Of a stretch of DNA of 64,000 bases, positions 37,776 to 49,910 are shown piece after piece (positions within the stretch are counted from its first letter, which is position 1; each line of letters opens with the position of its first letter). The notes beneath the pieces are model-generated. The model was not told where the DNA came from, made no database searches, and saw only the letters and a list, made by a program, of their open reading frames with translations. The stretch covers positions 207,734,493 to 207,798,492 of the forward strand of contig OU015492.1 in NCBI GenBank assembly GCA_907164885.2. The letters are read 5' to 3'. Source of the DNA: Dolomedes plantarius (taxonomy: Eukaryota; Arthropoda; Arachnida; Araneae; Dolomedidae). The position numbers were made by a program, and so were the translations under genes.

Positions 37776-39700
37776 TTCGGAGCCTCTTTTTGAGTGAAAC
37801 ACCCTATAGTACAGTTTTAACTTTACTAATTAGAAAATTTTTAAATAGTGTTTGAAACCGCCAAGGAAATTATGGCACACTGATGACACAATATGATCTT
37901 ATATGGATTTTTTTTAATCTTTCGAAGCGTCTGTGTGTCCTGTGAGTTATTATCCCAATATATGCGTACATATACTAAATTCTAGAATAATTGCTATTGG
38001 GTTACGTATATATATGGAGCTCAATTATAAACCAGAATGTAGCTGCAATGAGAGCACAGAACAACCGAAGCTTTTGGTCTTTAGGAGTGTTATCTTAAGG
38101 AGACAAGTGACCTTATAACTCGAAATTTTCAAGTTTCAATTTTTAACTCGATTTACAAAAAGATACTAATTTGTATTCTTTATTACTATATTGAAGACCC
38201 TTAGTATTAAAAATAAGTGTTTTTGGCAGAATAATGCCTGGTTTTCAAAATAATTTTCAAAATTTTCTAGCATTTTTCAAAATGCTCCATGTGCATTCCA
38301 AATCATTTAAAACACTTATATTTTTTAATATAAGATTATCGTACATATATAAACATAATTATGCAATGATTTTTGTGCATGAAACTAAAGCCACAAATAA
38401 TTATTTTTTACTATGCCTGTTGTTTTCTTTTATGTGTTTGCTTTATTCCATGTTCTATAAATTTGAAAAATATTTGTGTTTCCAAAGAATAATACACAGG
38501 TTTGTGGAAAACACTTCAATTAACAATCCTAAGAAATTGGGAAGAAATCAGAACAAAAGTAATGCACATGGAGCATTTTGAAAAATACTAGCATTTTTGA
38601 AGAATTGTTTGAAAAATAAGCCTTATTTTTCCACAAAATACTTATTTGTGAAGTCTAAGTATCTTCAACAAGTAAAAAACATATTAATTATTTTCATTTT
38701 GTACATGAGAGTAAAATATTGAAAAATTAAAAATCAGAGGTTAATGTTATAAAGACTCATGGAGTATATCCATTAATATTCAGGTCTTTATAACTGTCTC
38801 TCATAACCGTCATATATTGGCTGAAAAGAAAAATGATTCATTGCCAAAAAAGGCGATGCACGCCAAATCTGGTGTATTGAGCCTGTATTGCGCAGGCGCG
38901 AAGTAGAGATTGGCGCATGTCAGGCTAGCTTCGAAAAGTAGCGGGAGACAGCCCTTGGACGTATAGGAGGTTGGTGACCTTTGGGAGCGTGTGTTGATAA
39001 TCGAGAGTGGGGTGCGTGGCATGGCCTAGTATAAGTATTTATCTTTTTATTATGTTTAGTTAAAATAAACTTCTTATTTGCTCCTTAAACCCCTTGTCTG
39101 TAATTTAATTTACTGTAGTGGATAATGTTTCTTTGGGTAGAGCTTAAGTTATTGAGTATTGTAATCTGCTTAGCACGTGGGTCAGGCTGTATGTAGGGTT
39201 AAGTATTTTCTTGCTAAGCTAAGTGCTGTTAACCTAATGTAAATACTCTACTTAGTCTATGTTACCTGAGACAACCTATCTGGTTATCTTTCATGTCGCT
39301 TTGTTACTTGAAGTTAATTCTGTAACTTAATTTAATACACAACGCTTTATCATGTTTCACCTTTTTTTGACTGGCTTAACTATTCGCTAATTTGCTACCA
39401 CTTGTTCCGATACGGCTTCCCAATTGGAGTCGTAATTTCTCGGCTTCACAACAGTTAAATGTCCCTTGTCCCCTTAATCCGTTGTAATAATCAGTGACCG
39501 TAACCATCAGGGTAACAGTGGTAAAGCGCCCAATGTTGACAAAGTGAGGGGTTTATCGACACAGAGCGAGAGTGCCTACTATTGTATACACACTGCCGGT
39601 ACCACATACCACTTTATAACATACTATCGTAAATTTTTTGTCGAGGAAAAATCTGCAGTCTACATATTTTCCATGCTATCTTTGAAATGTGCTTGATCTA
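37776..39700. other. Spacer, no gene recognised
   Basis: Mostly AT-rich. A GC-richer patch at about 38860-39020 followed by AATAAAC (about 39064) could be part of an LTR-like unit, but no matching second copy or clear ends exist. Small open frames (38234-38581, 38810-39022) carry no known motif. Confidence 0.35.
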
Positions 39701-39714
39701 GCTGACAGAGTTTA
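39701..39714. repeat. Target-site duplication of the SINE, left copy
   Basis: GCTGACAGAGTTTA, identical to 39999-40012. Confidence 0.85.
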
Positions 39715-39998
39715 ACTAACTCGTGGCACAACAGGCCGAATTGCTTTTCAACACTGTGGACCAATGCTTGCGGTGCCCAGCTCCACTTTCATGACCGTGG
39801 GCTTGGGTTGCCATACATCATATGTCTCGGTCAGGTGGTCAACCTGACGCGGGACCCCCGCCAGAGTGGGTCGATAAAATTGCCATTTTATCGACCCACT
39901 CCAGGGATGAAAGGCATTAGTCGACCTTTCTCAGTCGCAGGGTCGAACCCAGGACCTGTGGTGTAGCAGCTGGACGCTTTTAACCACTACGCCACCGG
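39715..39998 (-). mobile_element. tRNA-derived SINE with 14-bp target duplication
   Basis: On the minus strand the head reads CCGGTGGCGTAGTGGTTAAA (A box) and then CTGGGTTCGACCC (B box), an RNA polymerase III promoter from a tRNA. GCTGACAGAGTTTA occurs exactly at both sides (39701-39714 and 39999-40012). About 284 bp long. The body contains a perfect inverted pair around 39867-39901 (GAGTGGGTCGATAAAAT and its complement). Different family from the SINE at 27466. Confidence 0.85.
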
Positions 39999-40012
39999 GC
40001 TGACAGAGTTTA

Positions 40013-40447
40013 GTTGAACAAAAATCTCTAGAGAAGAATGGGACTTTGATGGAAGTCAATGTCTCGGTCAAGAGAAATGTTTTCTTGAATTTACACCGAT
40101 AATTATCTCATATTTGTTGTTGAAACTAAAAAACATCAAAATAGAATTCTACTCAACAGTCCTCACCCAAAATATACAGCCAGCATTTCCTTTTGATAAA
40201 TGAAAACAGCAGGACTTAGTTTGTCCTCACAAGTTCTTGTAACATTTCAAACATAAATATAATAGCTTTCTAAAAATAAATGTGACATATTTTGAACATT
40301 TTATTTCAAATATTTCTTACTTTTCCTCTCCAGATTATTATTATATCGACAGATTAAAATAAGTTTCTTTGTTAAAAATTCAAATAAACTGATAAGGTCA
40401 TAGAGATGTGAAGGTTCCTAATTTCAACCTCCAATGAAAGCGGTATT
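40013..40447. other. AT-rich spacer, nothing recognised
   Basis: No feature seen. Confidence 0.4.
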
Positions 40448-41226
40448 CACAAGCTTTCTGAAGTGGTCATACGACTGTTAAACCGTCAATAAAGTCGATT
40501 TTTTTGAAGAAAATACACATGAAAGACTAACCTCTTCTGAGTTTTTTAAGACAATCCGCTTGAAAAAATTTCCATAATTACGAAAGTTATGAATAGAAAC
40601 GTGTTAGATGTTTGCTGTAAACAGATTTCAAGGGCAATTCTTCAAAGGGATTTATCTCAAAATGTGTTTTTATCATATAACGCACTTGTTATCTCTAGAA
40701 CTAATTCATATTTTTGTATGAAATTTTCACTGATTGTACATATTTTCATTTGCTTGAATCTGAACCTAAATTTGTTTACAGATCTCTAGAGAATGCATTT
40801 TTCATGCAAAGATAAAATTTAATTTATTAAGGAAAAAAATGCACTATTTTCAGTTTCATAGGAAAAATATAAATATACCTTAAATATATACAAATTTAGG
40901 TTGAAATTAAACTTTAATTTCTGCAGTATGTGTTAAAAGCAGAAATTTTGTTTTAAACTCAAATATTTTTTGAGTATTTATGTGCGTTAGCTTTGATATC
41001 ACTTTTATCCAAAGCAAACTGATTATTATTTATAACTATCTAACACAAATTATTTTTAACTATCAAACAAAAAACAGATATATATTCATAAATCAAACAT
41101 TGTTCTATTAACTAAAAAAAATTATGATTTTAAATCTTATACTTTTTAAGATATAGAATGTCGAAAGTGTCACAATTTTTATACTTTTTCGACTTTTAAC
41201 AGTCGTATGACTCCTGAAATCTTGTG
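40448..41226. mobile_element. Non-autonomous TIR element (about 779 bp)
   Basis: Left end CACAAGCTTTCTGAAGTGGT followed by CATACGACTGTTAAA; right end, complemented, CACAAGATTTCAGGAGTCAT followed by ACGACTGTTAAA. The inverted repeats are about 33 bp with a small indel. The inside is AT-rich with no transposase. No clear target duplication, so superfamily and exact tips are unknown. Confidence 0.55.
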
Positions 41227-42562
41227 GAAGTATTTTAAAGTCGACCGGAACTACACTGAAAAACAGTTTTATACATCTATAGCGCTACAAGTATAAATTA
41301 TCCGACAAAATTCACATTTTTATCTGAACCTTTGGGACTTTGATAAATATGATGGAACTTTGATAAATATGAATGAGTATTTTGTTTTTAAAACCATCAA
41401 TGCTGTACTTTTTGTGAACTGTTATATCATATTTCAATAAACAAAAGAAGTTAATTATAAAAGATAACTAGTCTTTTTTACTACAATACAACATTGTCAG
41501 CATTCAGGAGAATCTCCTGAATATCTATTTTAAACGTTATTTTGTTTTTACATGCGGATAACCTTTCACGGAGAATATGACATTATCTTCGGGCTTGAAT
41601 TTCTGGATACACTAAATCTTTAAATGGGTAAAACAAATTACGGGAGAAAATTAATACTTTATGGGAAATAAGGCAAACGTCCCATGGGACGTTTGTTTCA
41701 TTACTTCATTCTACATACCACTTAAAGAGCTTTTAGAGAGTTTTTGAGCTTTTACAGCCCAAAGAGAAATTTAAAAATATCACTATAGCTATTTCCTAAT
41801 TTAAAAAAAGAGTATTTTATTCATAACTCCCTTTCAGATAGTTGAATGGTGTACATTTAGACAGGCATATTTAACAATTACTTCATTGCTAAATAACAAG
41901 ATTATTTTTAAGCAAAACAAATATCATAACAATAGTTGCAATACCATTATCATTAAAGTGTGATAAAACCAAAAGTGAACATTTTACAAATTACACACAC
42001 ACATAAGACACAAAAGTGTACCCTAAGTTAAAAATAAAATATAACATACACTTTATTATCTAATATAAAGATTTTCATCGTGTAAAGTTACAAAAGACTT
42101 TAAGGTGGAAACTGAAAATTTTAAATTTAATAAAAGTACAATAACCAGGAACTTTATGTACTTTGTATATAAGAACACTTCAAGCTATACTGTTTTGCCT
42201 GATTTTAATGAGGTATATGGAATGAATAAGATTCAAAATACATTGAAATTATGTCGTGCTATGGTGCATATCTTATATGAAATTACCGCGCTGCTTGGGA
42301 GCCAATCAGCAGCTTGAGTGATAAGGGAGTAGCAAACGTGATTGAATAATACCACACCACGGCTAACATACTAATTTAGAATCAAATTCTTACCTATTTG
42401 AAATAAATGTGTGTAAATAGAGCAGCTAAAGACACATTTTGGTCACTGAGGCAATTTCTGATTCATTTTAAGAGTACTTCGATTAAGGAAATATGCTGAA
42501 ACCAACATTTCATTTTTAAAGTACACTTTCTTTGCTATGAACTGCAAATTTTAAAAAACTGA
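41227..42562. other. AT-rich spacer, nothing recognised
   Basis: No motif-bearing frame. The 70-codon frame at 42105-42317 is not supported. Confidence 0.4.
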
Positions 42563-42607
<45 letters not shown>

Positions 42608-42646
42608 AATATATATATATATGTGTGTATATATATATATATATAT
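42563..42646. repeat. Compound (CA)n(TA)n microsatellite
   Basis: About 26 bp of CA dinucleotides, then interrupted TA runs with a short TG insert. Confidence 0.95.
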
Positions 42647-44458
42647 GGTCACGTAGAATGGCGAGACATACAAAATAAACCAATACGCAGTTACGGTCAA
42701 AGAAGTTTATTAGCAGGAAGCAATCACACTACCGAACTTTCCTCCGCTTAAGAGAAGTCTCTTACATAGAACTTATGATCTTTGTAAAAATAAGGTAAAT
42801 TAGCATAAAAAATTAACATAAGTTAAATTAACATAAACAGGAATTTTCTCGAAATTTTGAGAAAGGTTTATAAATTGGAATGAAAGTAAAACCAAAAGTT
42901 ACTGACTGAATTCGTTCCGACGACTTGTCGGTCAGCAGTGAGTAATTTCAGTGTTTTAACAACTTGGCCATACTGCTACTTGCAGTTACCTTTGGAACTG
43001 CAAGTATTTTTATATATATATAAATTATTTCTTTATTTCTGATATTTTCCTATTGACAAAAATTTTGAACACGCGAGAAGGAATTACATCATTTTATTTT
43101 TTTAATGTAATGTTAGCTAGGCAATAAACATAGCGTTAATTTCTAACTTTTCACATCCAATATAAATTTGACCTTTGAAATGAGCACATTATACTTAATG
43201 CTTTAGACTCACAGTTCGAAAACTATCCTGATAAATTTAAAGAATATATTTCACTAAATTAAACCTGTATTGGCAAAAATTCTTTTTTTCTTCAATGATC
43301 AATAACCACCTGTTTGAATATAGCAGTGGTTTAATATGGGATTACCTTTGTTATAAAACCCTAAAATATAAATTTTTTTAATAATTAAAGTATTATATTT
43401 TGCATATTTGCTAAGATTGCGGTGAGATATGAAGCCCTGAAAACTATCTGCAGCTGAAATGGTAATAGATAGCATAAAACCGATCATTAGAGGTTCAACA
43501 TTAACTTTTATAGGACAGGTCACTTAAATATTCTATACAACGGTGCAATTAAAAGAAATTTTAAACGTAGGAAAGGCTGGTTACGTGTTTAGAATAGCTT
43601 AGAGATATTGAAGCGACTAATCTGAGTGAGTTATTTCATGTTATGTCTCATTAACTTTGTATGGTTTCGAAGTATTTTTTAAATTTTTATTTTTTATACA
43701 GAAAAGAGCTTATTAATAATTCAGTAGAGATTTGTAGTTTCTGATACATTTAGTGTTATACTCAAGTGAAATCTTTGAAGTTTAAAAGATAATCGTCTCA
43801 CAGGTTTTAGACTATTAGATTTACTTGGAAGGGAATCTTAATTATCCTATACCAACATTTAACATTTATTATCATTTTATGTTTAATAATGATCAGAATA
43901 TGTTCTTTTATAGATCACGAAGTATACTTTAACTTGATACGAATGTTTATAGCTTTACTTTTGAAATAGCTATAAAGTGACGTGAATATTGCAATAGATC
44001 CAGATTGGAATGAATAAATAAGAAATAATGTATATTATTATTAGGTCCAGTAATGGTTCTGTAATCTTAATATCTTTATGAAGATCTGTTGTTTAAAATC
44101 GATCTCTTAAGAAGACTTATTTTCTTGTACGATGTAGAGGAATGCGTATTTGCATATTTTATCGTTCGAAGTTTTTATTATTCAACTTAAATTTAATTAA
44201 AAGATGACGCATTCTGTTTTCAGAAAACATATTGTAAAAAACTCATTCTTTTTCGAAATTTATGTGTAAAACACTAGAAATATCACCTCGTGTGGTTTTA
44301 AATTCCCTGCAACAATATTGAAAAGTTTATATAAATTTTTAAAGACGTTTGATTGATAAATCCTAATTAGTCAAATCAATAACAGATATGTCACCCCTAG
44401 AATCCACCGGTTTTACTGAAATTTTCTGCCATCTTTCCCACCCTTTTTAAAATCATAA
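42647..44458. other. Spacer, no gene recognised
   Basis: The first 350 bp (about 42650-43010) are less AT-rich and hold small inverted pairs such as CTTGCAGTT and AACTGCAAG (about 42979-43005), perhaps a remnant of a mobile element. The rest is AT-rich without recognised content. Confidence 0.35.
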
Positions 44459-44501
<43 letters not shown>

Positions 44502-45195
44502 CAGTTCCGTAACTGACTGACTCACTGACTGACTGACTGACTGACATTCAACGCACAGACCAAACCGTTGGATCTAAAGGGCTGACATTTTGCATGGCGA
44601 TTCTTCTTATAGTGTCGGGGTGCACTAAGGAAGATTTTTGAGAAATTCTTCTTAGATTTTTTTAAATTAAATTTTTAATCTGTTTTAGTAACTTTTTATA
44701 AGTTTAAAAAAATAATTTGAGGGTTATGAGATTTATATCACGAGAAAGATCATAAAAAGTCCTTTAAAATGAAATCTTTTTCGAATCTTACCTCCCTTTT
44801 CTGATTTTTGGTGAATTTTTAAAGATTAATTTTTAGAATTTAATTTATTAAATTCTGATCACGTGATTTCTTTTTCTTGTACTTTAAAGAAATTTATCGT
44901 CACGTCCATAACAATGAAATATACAAAAAATATTTTTCCCTTGCTAATGCGGCAGACGATTGGACATTATCCCAAAAAATATTAAAATACAGTAAAATAA
45001 ATTAATATTATTATTCCTTTTTATTCCTCAAACTGTGCTATATTATCTGTACTATATTCTTTAGTATGTCCTATTAGATTTAACTTGAATATTCTCTTCT
45101 ACATTATTTTGCCTATAAAAGTATCCTTTACTATTTTTTTTTAAACATATTCTTTTTTTTATATAAATTGTACACATTGATCGTCCTATTTATTA

Positions 45196-46383
45196 TCTAT
45201 ATAATAACAGCTGAAGGTAAAGAAATGTATGTTAGTGAGCAGACACGAGAACGGACTAATCTCGTGAACCGAGCATAGCAGGATATCGCGACTGGTACCG
45301 ATATACGCACACGGACAAGACGCGTGCACTGATGCTATCCTGAAATTTCAAAACTTAAATTTTTTAAAATTATTAAATTTAAGGACAGCAGAAACAGCTA
45401 ACATTCCGGGTGGACCAGCTCCTTGCCGTTTCGCAAATTTGCACTATTTTCATGCAAGCAAAATTAAACTTTTCCGCCCACCAATCGACAATTTTTTTAT
45501 ATCCATGTGTTTTACAACTTTATATCTTTAAGGATATACACATTTTTATAAAGTTAAAAATGTTTTTCATTGCAAACGAAGCTTTTTCCCTAAAGCAGTT
45601 TTTCGAATTTCACGAAATCGACATTTTTGATGGACAAATATTTCGGTTTTCTGCACCTAATAATGTCAGTTTTACGGTTTATCGGCATTTGCTAGATGTT
45701 CAGCTTCCAAAATATACCAAATACATTTAATAAAAAAATGTAATCATTCTAAAAAAGGGTACTTACAAAACTCACTTTTGAAATTTACCGCGCTGATCGC
45801 CATAGTATCTTAAAGTAACTGAATGGGGAGTTCGAATTTCTCGACTTTTTATTTTACTCACTAATAATTCCAGCAAGTTCGTGAAATTTGTTTCTAATTA
45901 ATGAGCAACTGATGAGGATTCTTCCGCTACCAATTTTGAATTCCTGAGAAATGTCTTTCTATTTTTTTTAGCACTTTTTCTACTATGAGATTTAATATTT
46001 AGATTCGGCCATGTTGAGAAAATGAAAAATTATTAGTTGAGAACGGGTCTGAGAACGAGTCATTTAATAATTGAAATCCAGAAATAATTTTAAAGCACCA
46101 GAAATAATTTTAGTTTTAAGAAATGATAAGTTAAAACCTTCAGAATTTTATCTAATTGAATGAAATTTTTTGTTTAAAAAGCGAAATTTAAAAAACGAAA
46201 TTTGAAAGAATTATTTCAAAAGCTATAAGCCAAAATTTGAAAAATAGAATTTTTAATAATTGCTTCGGTTTTTAAAAAGTCTAATATACTTTTAAAAGTC
46301 CTTAAAGAGGTTTTAATCTTTAAGAAATAAAACCATTTTATTTTAAATCGAAAAAGCATCACATCGGGTTGCCACTCAGCTAG
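45196..46383 (+). mobile_element. Second Helitron-like family, nested in copy 4
   Basis: Begins TCTATATAATAACAGCTGAA and ends GGGTTGCCACTCAGCTAG, 1,188 bp. The host flanks join as TTTATTA^TAAATA, which is the uninterrupted sequence in the other copies at this point, so insertion was between A and T with no base gained or lost, as for Helitrons. The interior contains a 106-codon frame (45410-45730) with no known domain. No Rep or helicase, so non-autonomous. Confidence 0.7.
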
Positions 46384-46506
<123 letters not shown>

Positions 46507-46582
46507 TTGACGTTAATTGCATACATTGACAGTTGTATTTAATTTGAATGTACTCCGTATCTAAGTGCGGGTTTTCAGCTAG

Positions 46583-47530
46583 GCCAAAATATATTGAAAG
46601 TAAATATAATTTTTTTGATTTAAGGAAACTAACATTCGCTTAAGCCATTACATTCTAGCATGTAACTACTAACCCTGACATATTAGATAATTTAATGTTA
46701 AAAAAATTTACTAAATGACGATATGTATCCAATGAAGATTTATTACTCAAATTATTTCATACAAAATAAAACAGTCAACATTCTTTTAATTGCGCGCGCG
46801 CACGCACACATACTCAGACACGCACACAAATTTTATGTAAAATATATAAAAACGAATGTTTATTTGTCTGTATGTCTGTATATTTATCTGTAAATGTATA
46901 GAAATCCACAATTTAAAAGCGACCAGCGGGAAATTTTACATACTGGCGTCGTTAAACACAGCGGACGCAACTAAGAACTTCCGTAATCGCGATTAATTAC
47001 CGTTAATTTTTAATTAATAAAACCCTACAATTTTTGAAAGTTGAACCTAGAAAATGGAAAAAATTCTCCTACATTTTCTGGATTCTCCCCTCTGGATTCG
47101 CAGTCCAACTTTCTACCAACTGTCAGCGACGCTGGTGTTAATTTACAGCAAGCGAAAACGATATGAAATAAATCAAATTAAAAAGTTTCAAGTCCTATAT
47201 TAAACCAGATTAATAAATGTAATAAATAATCTTTCAAGTCAGATTTTAAACCCTAAAATTCCAACGACATATTGACATTCTCGAGAGTTGCTTCAAGCAA
47301 TGGAAAATTCGAATCAATCCAGCTTAAGTGTCACGCGATAATTTTTTTTCTAATCGCTACTGCAATACCCATTGCATATATCTTTATGCCTATTGAAGAA
47401 GCAACGACTTCTCTTCTATACTGCTAACTTATTTCTAACTTAAAACGTATCTCAAGTGCAAATGTACCAACCCACAAGAACTTTCCAATAATCTCAGTGC
47501 GAATATCGTTCACTTTACTCATGCTACTAC
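46583..47530. other. Spacer with a possible third Helitron-like 5' region
   Basis: AATATATAAAAACGAATGTT at about 46841, followed by repeated GTCTGTAT, resembles the 5' ends of Helitron-like elements in arthropods. No CTAG-type 3' end could be paired with it. An alternating (CG/CA) run lies at about 46793-46826. Confidence 0.3.
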
Positions 47531-47534
47531 ATTG

Positions 47535-47605
47535 GCATCGTAGCCAGGTCGATAGAATGCGCCCTATGTAAACTTTTAGCCCCGGTTCGACTCCTGGCTG
47601 TGAAA
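47535..47605 (+). repeat. tRNA-like remnant (SINE head)
   Basis: GTAGCCAGGTCGATAGAATG is similar to the head of the SINE at 27466 (both contain GCCAGGTCGAT), and GGTTCGACTCC at 47584-47594 is a perfect B box. No complete cloverleaf could be drawn by eye, so a decayed SINE head is more likely than a tRNA gene. Confidence 0.5.
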
Positions 47606-47759
47606 AGTTTGTAGTTCTTTTTAATTTTCCATATTTTTAATCTTTAAATTCTCGTTTTCGTTTTAAATTATCTTTACTTGATGATGGCCTGTTTCTTATA
47701 TTTTTATTACTTGCTGAGCAGAATAATAATATTTTAAGTCAGATTTTATACTCTAAAAT

Positions 47760-48945
47760 TTGTATTTTAAGACATTTGGGTCATTGATCTCGGTAACTGA
47801 ATTTTTAGAAGCATCCTCTCGGTACGAATTAGAAATTAAACTGAAGAAATGCAAGTTTTTAATGCAAAAAGTAGAATTCTTAGGTCATGTCATCAATAAC
47901 GAAACTGTTAAACCATCTCCGTCAAAAACATCCGCAGTACAGAAATTTCCTCAGCCAACGACAATTAAGCAAGTCCAAAGCTTTCTAGGCCTCACGGGAT
48001 AGTTTCGAAAATTCATCCCTGGACTCTCTACTACCGCAAAACCTTTAAGCGACTTGCTCGGAAAACGAGACAAGTTTATTTTTGGTCCAAATCAACAACA
48101 AGCATTTTTGAGACCAAAACAATATCTCTCTACTGAACCTGTTTTGTGTAAATTCATGCAAGCCAGAAAACTCGAAGTGCATACTGACGCTAGTAAACAT
48201 GGATACGGAGCTGTGTAACTGCCAGAAGCTGAGAATGAAAAATATCACTTCATCTATTCAATGAGCGAAGATAAGTCACAAACTGGAGAAAAATATTACT
48301 CATATGAGATAGAAGTTCTCGAATTCATAGAAGCGTTAAAGAAATTTAAGAATTACTTCCTTAGTTCCAAGTTTACAATTGTAACTGACGGCAACGCTTT
48401 CCAGATGACAGTGGGCAAAAAAGACCCACTTTCCCAGAAACATGGTCATTATTCCTGGGAGAATTTGACTATGGAGTTATTCATCGCTCAATTGCACAGA
48501 AAAAACATGCTTATTATTTCAAATACGGAAGACGACGTAACTGCCAGAATCCAAGCTGTTCGAGAACAAGATGAAAACATTCATACGATTAAAACCCTAA
48601 TAGAAAAAGGAAATTATGAAGGACATTGTATCAAAAATGAAATTTCATATAAGTGTAAAAATGGAAAAGAACTTTTTATGGTTCCACAACAAAGGGAAAA
48701 AGAGGTCCTCAGACAAATTTAAGAAGAAAACCAGATATCCTATAATAAGAGGACCCTTTAATAAGATGTACAATCCAGCGTACACAGTACGGAACTGGTA
48801 TGAAATTGCGACCGAAATTCGTAGGCCCCTGACAAGTGACCAGTGTCAAGAACCATGATCGGTACGATATCATCAAATTGGGACTACATGAATATTCCAA
48901 CATCACGTCATGTGCTACCAACTACATGAAGCCATGTCATACCTA
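47760..48945 (+). pseudogene. Conventional Ty3/gypsy pol fragment (RT end, RNase H, integrase start)
   Basis: One frame runs 47760-48722 with two stops (TAG at 48000, TAA at 48216). It reads KLKKCKFLMQKVEFLGHVIN (end of RT), VQSFLGLTG, LEVHTDASKHGYGAV (first RNase H Asp), YYSYEIEVLEFIEALKKFKN (Glu) and KFTIVTDGNAF (Asp), then LFMVPQQREKEVLRQI, the linker before an integrase. The HHCC and DDE parts are missing. A later piece, HDRYDIIKLGLHE and TNYMKPC (about 48856-48935), resembles a gypsy pol C-terminal tail. Domain order is RT-RH-IN, opposite to the element at 49.3 kb. Finger, palm and active-site YxDD are absent: 5'-truncated. Confidence 0.8.
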
Positions 48946-49261
48946 TTCTCCTGATTCAGATGACTGACATCCCCTCCCCGTATTCTATGTCAGCCCCAGA
49001 GTGACCCGTGCATTTTCCCGTGTACTGAGAGCAAGTCCCGTGAGTGTATTACATTTAATTTAATTTTTAAAGGCTTTCAGTGCTTCACGTTTAATGTCGT
49101 CCAAGGCCGCATGAGAGCTAGGATGGCCGAAATCTAGAAAGCCGAACTGAACACTGAACTATAGTAATGCTACTTGTGAACCAATATTGCGCCTGGCGCA
49201 AGAGGGCGCCCTAGAATACACATTGTCATCAACAGGAAATGACACATGTTATATTAGGGGA
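48946..49261. other. Spacer upstream of the complete LTR element
   Basis: Moderately GC-rich. TGTCAGCCCCAG at 48988 could begin an LTR of the preceding pol fragment, but no purine tract precedes it and no end was found. The sequence resumes at 55220, after the inserted element. Confidence 0.35.
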
Positions 49262-49266
49262 GTAGC
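49262..49266. repeat. Target-site duplication GTAGC, left
   Basis: GTAGC directly precedes the 5' LTR and recurs directly after the 3' LTR at 55220-55224. Confidence 0.85.
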
Positions 49267-49647
49267 TGTGATGTCAGGCGACGCCATTCGTATTGCGTAA
49301 GGCGTTTTTTTTTAGCAGATCAGCTGACGCGCCTGCTCATAGAGTTCAAAGTGCAAAGAAGGGTAGAGAAAGAGGGAGTCCTGCGTAGGCAGTGGGGAAG
49401 CGAGGAGGTCTTGTGGAGCCTGCCTCGGAAGATGTTTAAGAAGGGTAGTAGCCATTTAAATTGGCTTTAGAGAATTTCGTTCGTGGCGTTATATATGTTT
49501 TTTGGTGGGTGTTACGTGTCATATGTATGTGTATAATCAAGCAATGTCAAGTGTTCAAATCGTCTTGTAATAAACTTGTTGTTGTGTGAACATTGGAGGT
49601 GATAATTTGCTACGCGGTGTGATTGTTCAGCGTATGGATTTATGACA
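49267..49647 (+). repeat. 5' LTR
   Basis: Begins TGTGATGTCAGGCG and ends GGATTTATGACA. A TATATAT box lies at about 49490 and AATAAA at about 49569, giving a likely promoter and poly(A) signal in U3/R. Same length (381 bp) and, by eye, same sequence as 54839-55219, including a run of nine T. Confidence 0.9.
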
Positions 49648-49910
49648 CGCTCTCTTTCGAGAACCAGAGCATTAAAAAGGTAGGAAGCCTTTTGTTCTTT
49701 AGTGAAACTTGTGAATGATTAAATCAGTAATTAAGAAGATGAAAAATATTTCTAATATGTGTTGAAAAATATTTCTGATATGTGTTGATGTTAGAGTAGA
49801 AAGAAAATATTTAGTGATTGATGAGTTGAAATATATTTTAGTAAAGAGTGTTATTAAAATATGACCAGTATATAAATTGTAGAGAGTGAGGATTTTAAAA
49901 TAAATAAAAT
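49648..49910 (+). other. 5' leader of the LTR element
   Basis: Non-coding, AT-rich. ATATTTCT(A/G)ATATGTGTTGA is duplicated at about 49747 and 49767. It precedes the first ATG at 49911. No TGG primer-binding site directly after the LTR. Confidence 0.6.

Noticed and set aside
45410..45730. 106-codon frame inside the nested Helitron-like element
   Set aside because: No Rep, helicase or other recognised motif; AT-rich composition can explain it.
47535..47605. Functional tRNA gene
   Set aside because: Perfect B box, but no full cloverleaf or acceptor stem by eye, and the head resembles the nearby SINE family.
48988..49266. LTR of the decayed gypsy fragment starting TGTCAGCC
   Set aside because: No purine tract precedes it, no matching end and no second copy in the window.
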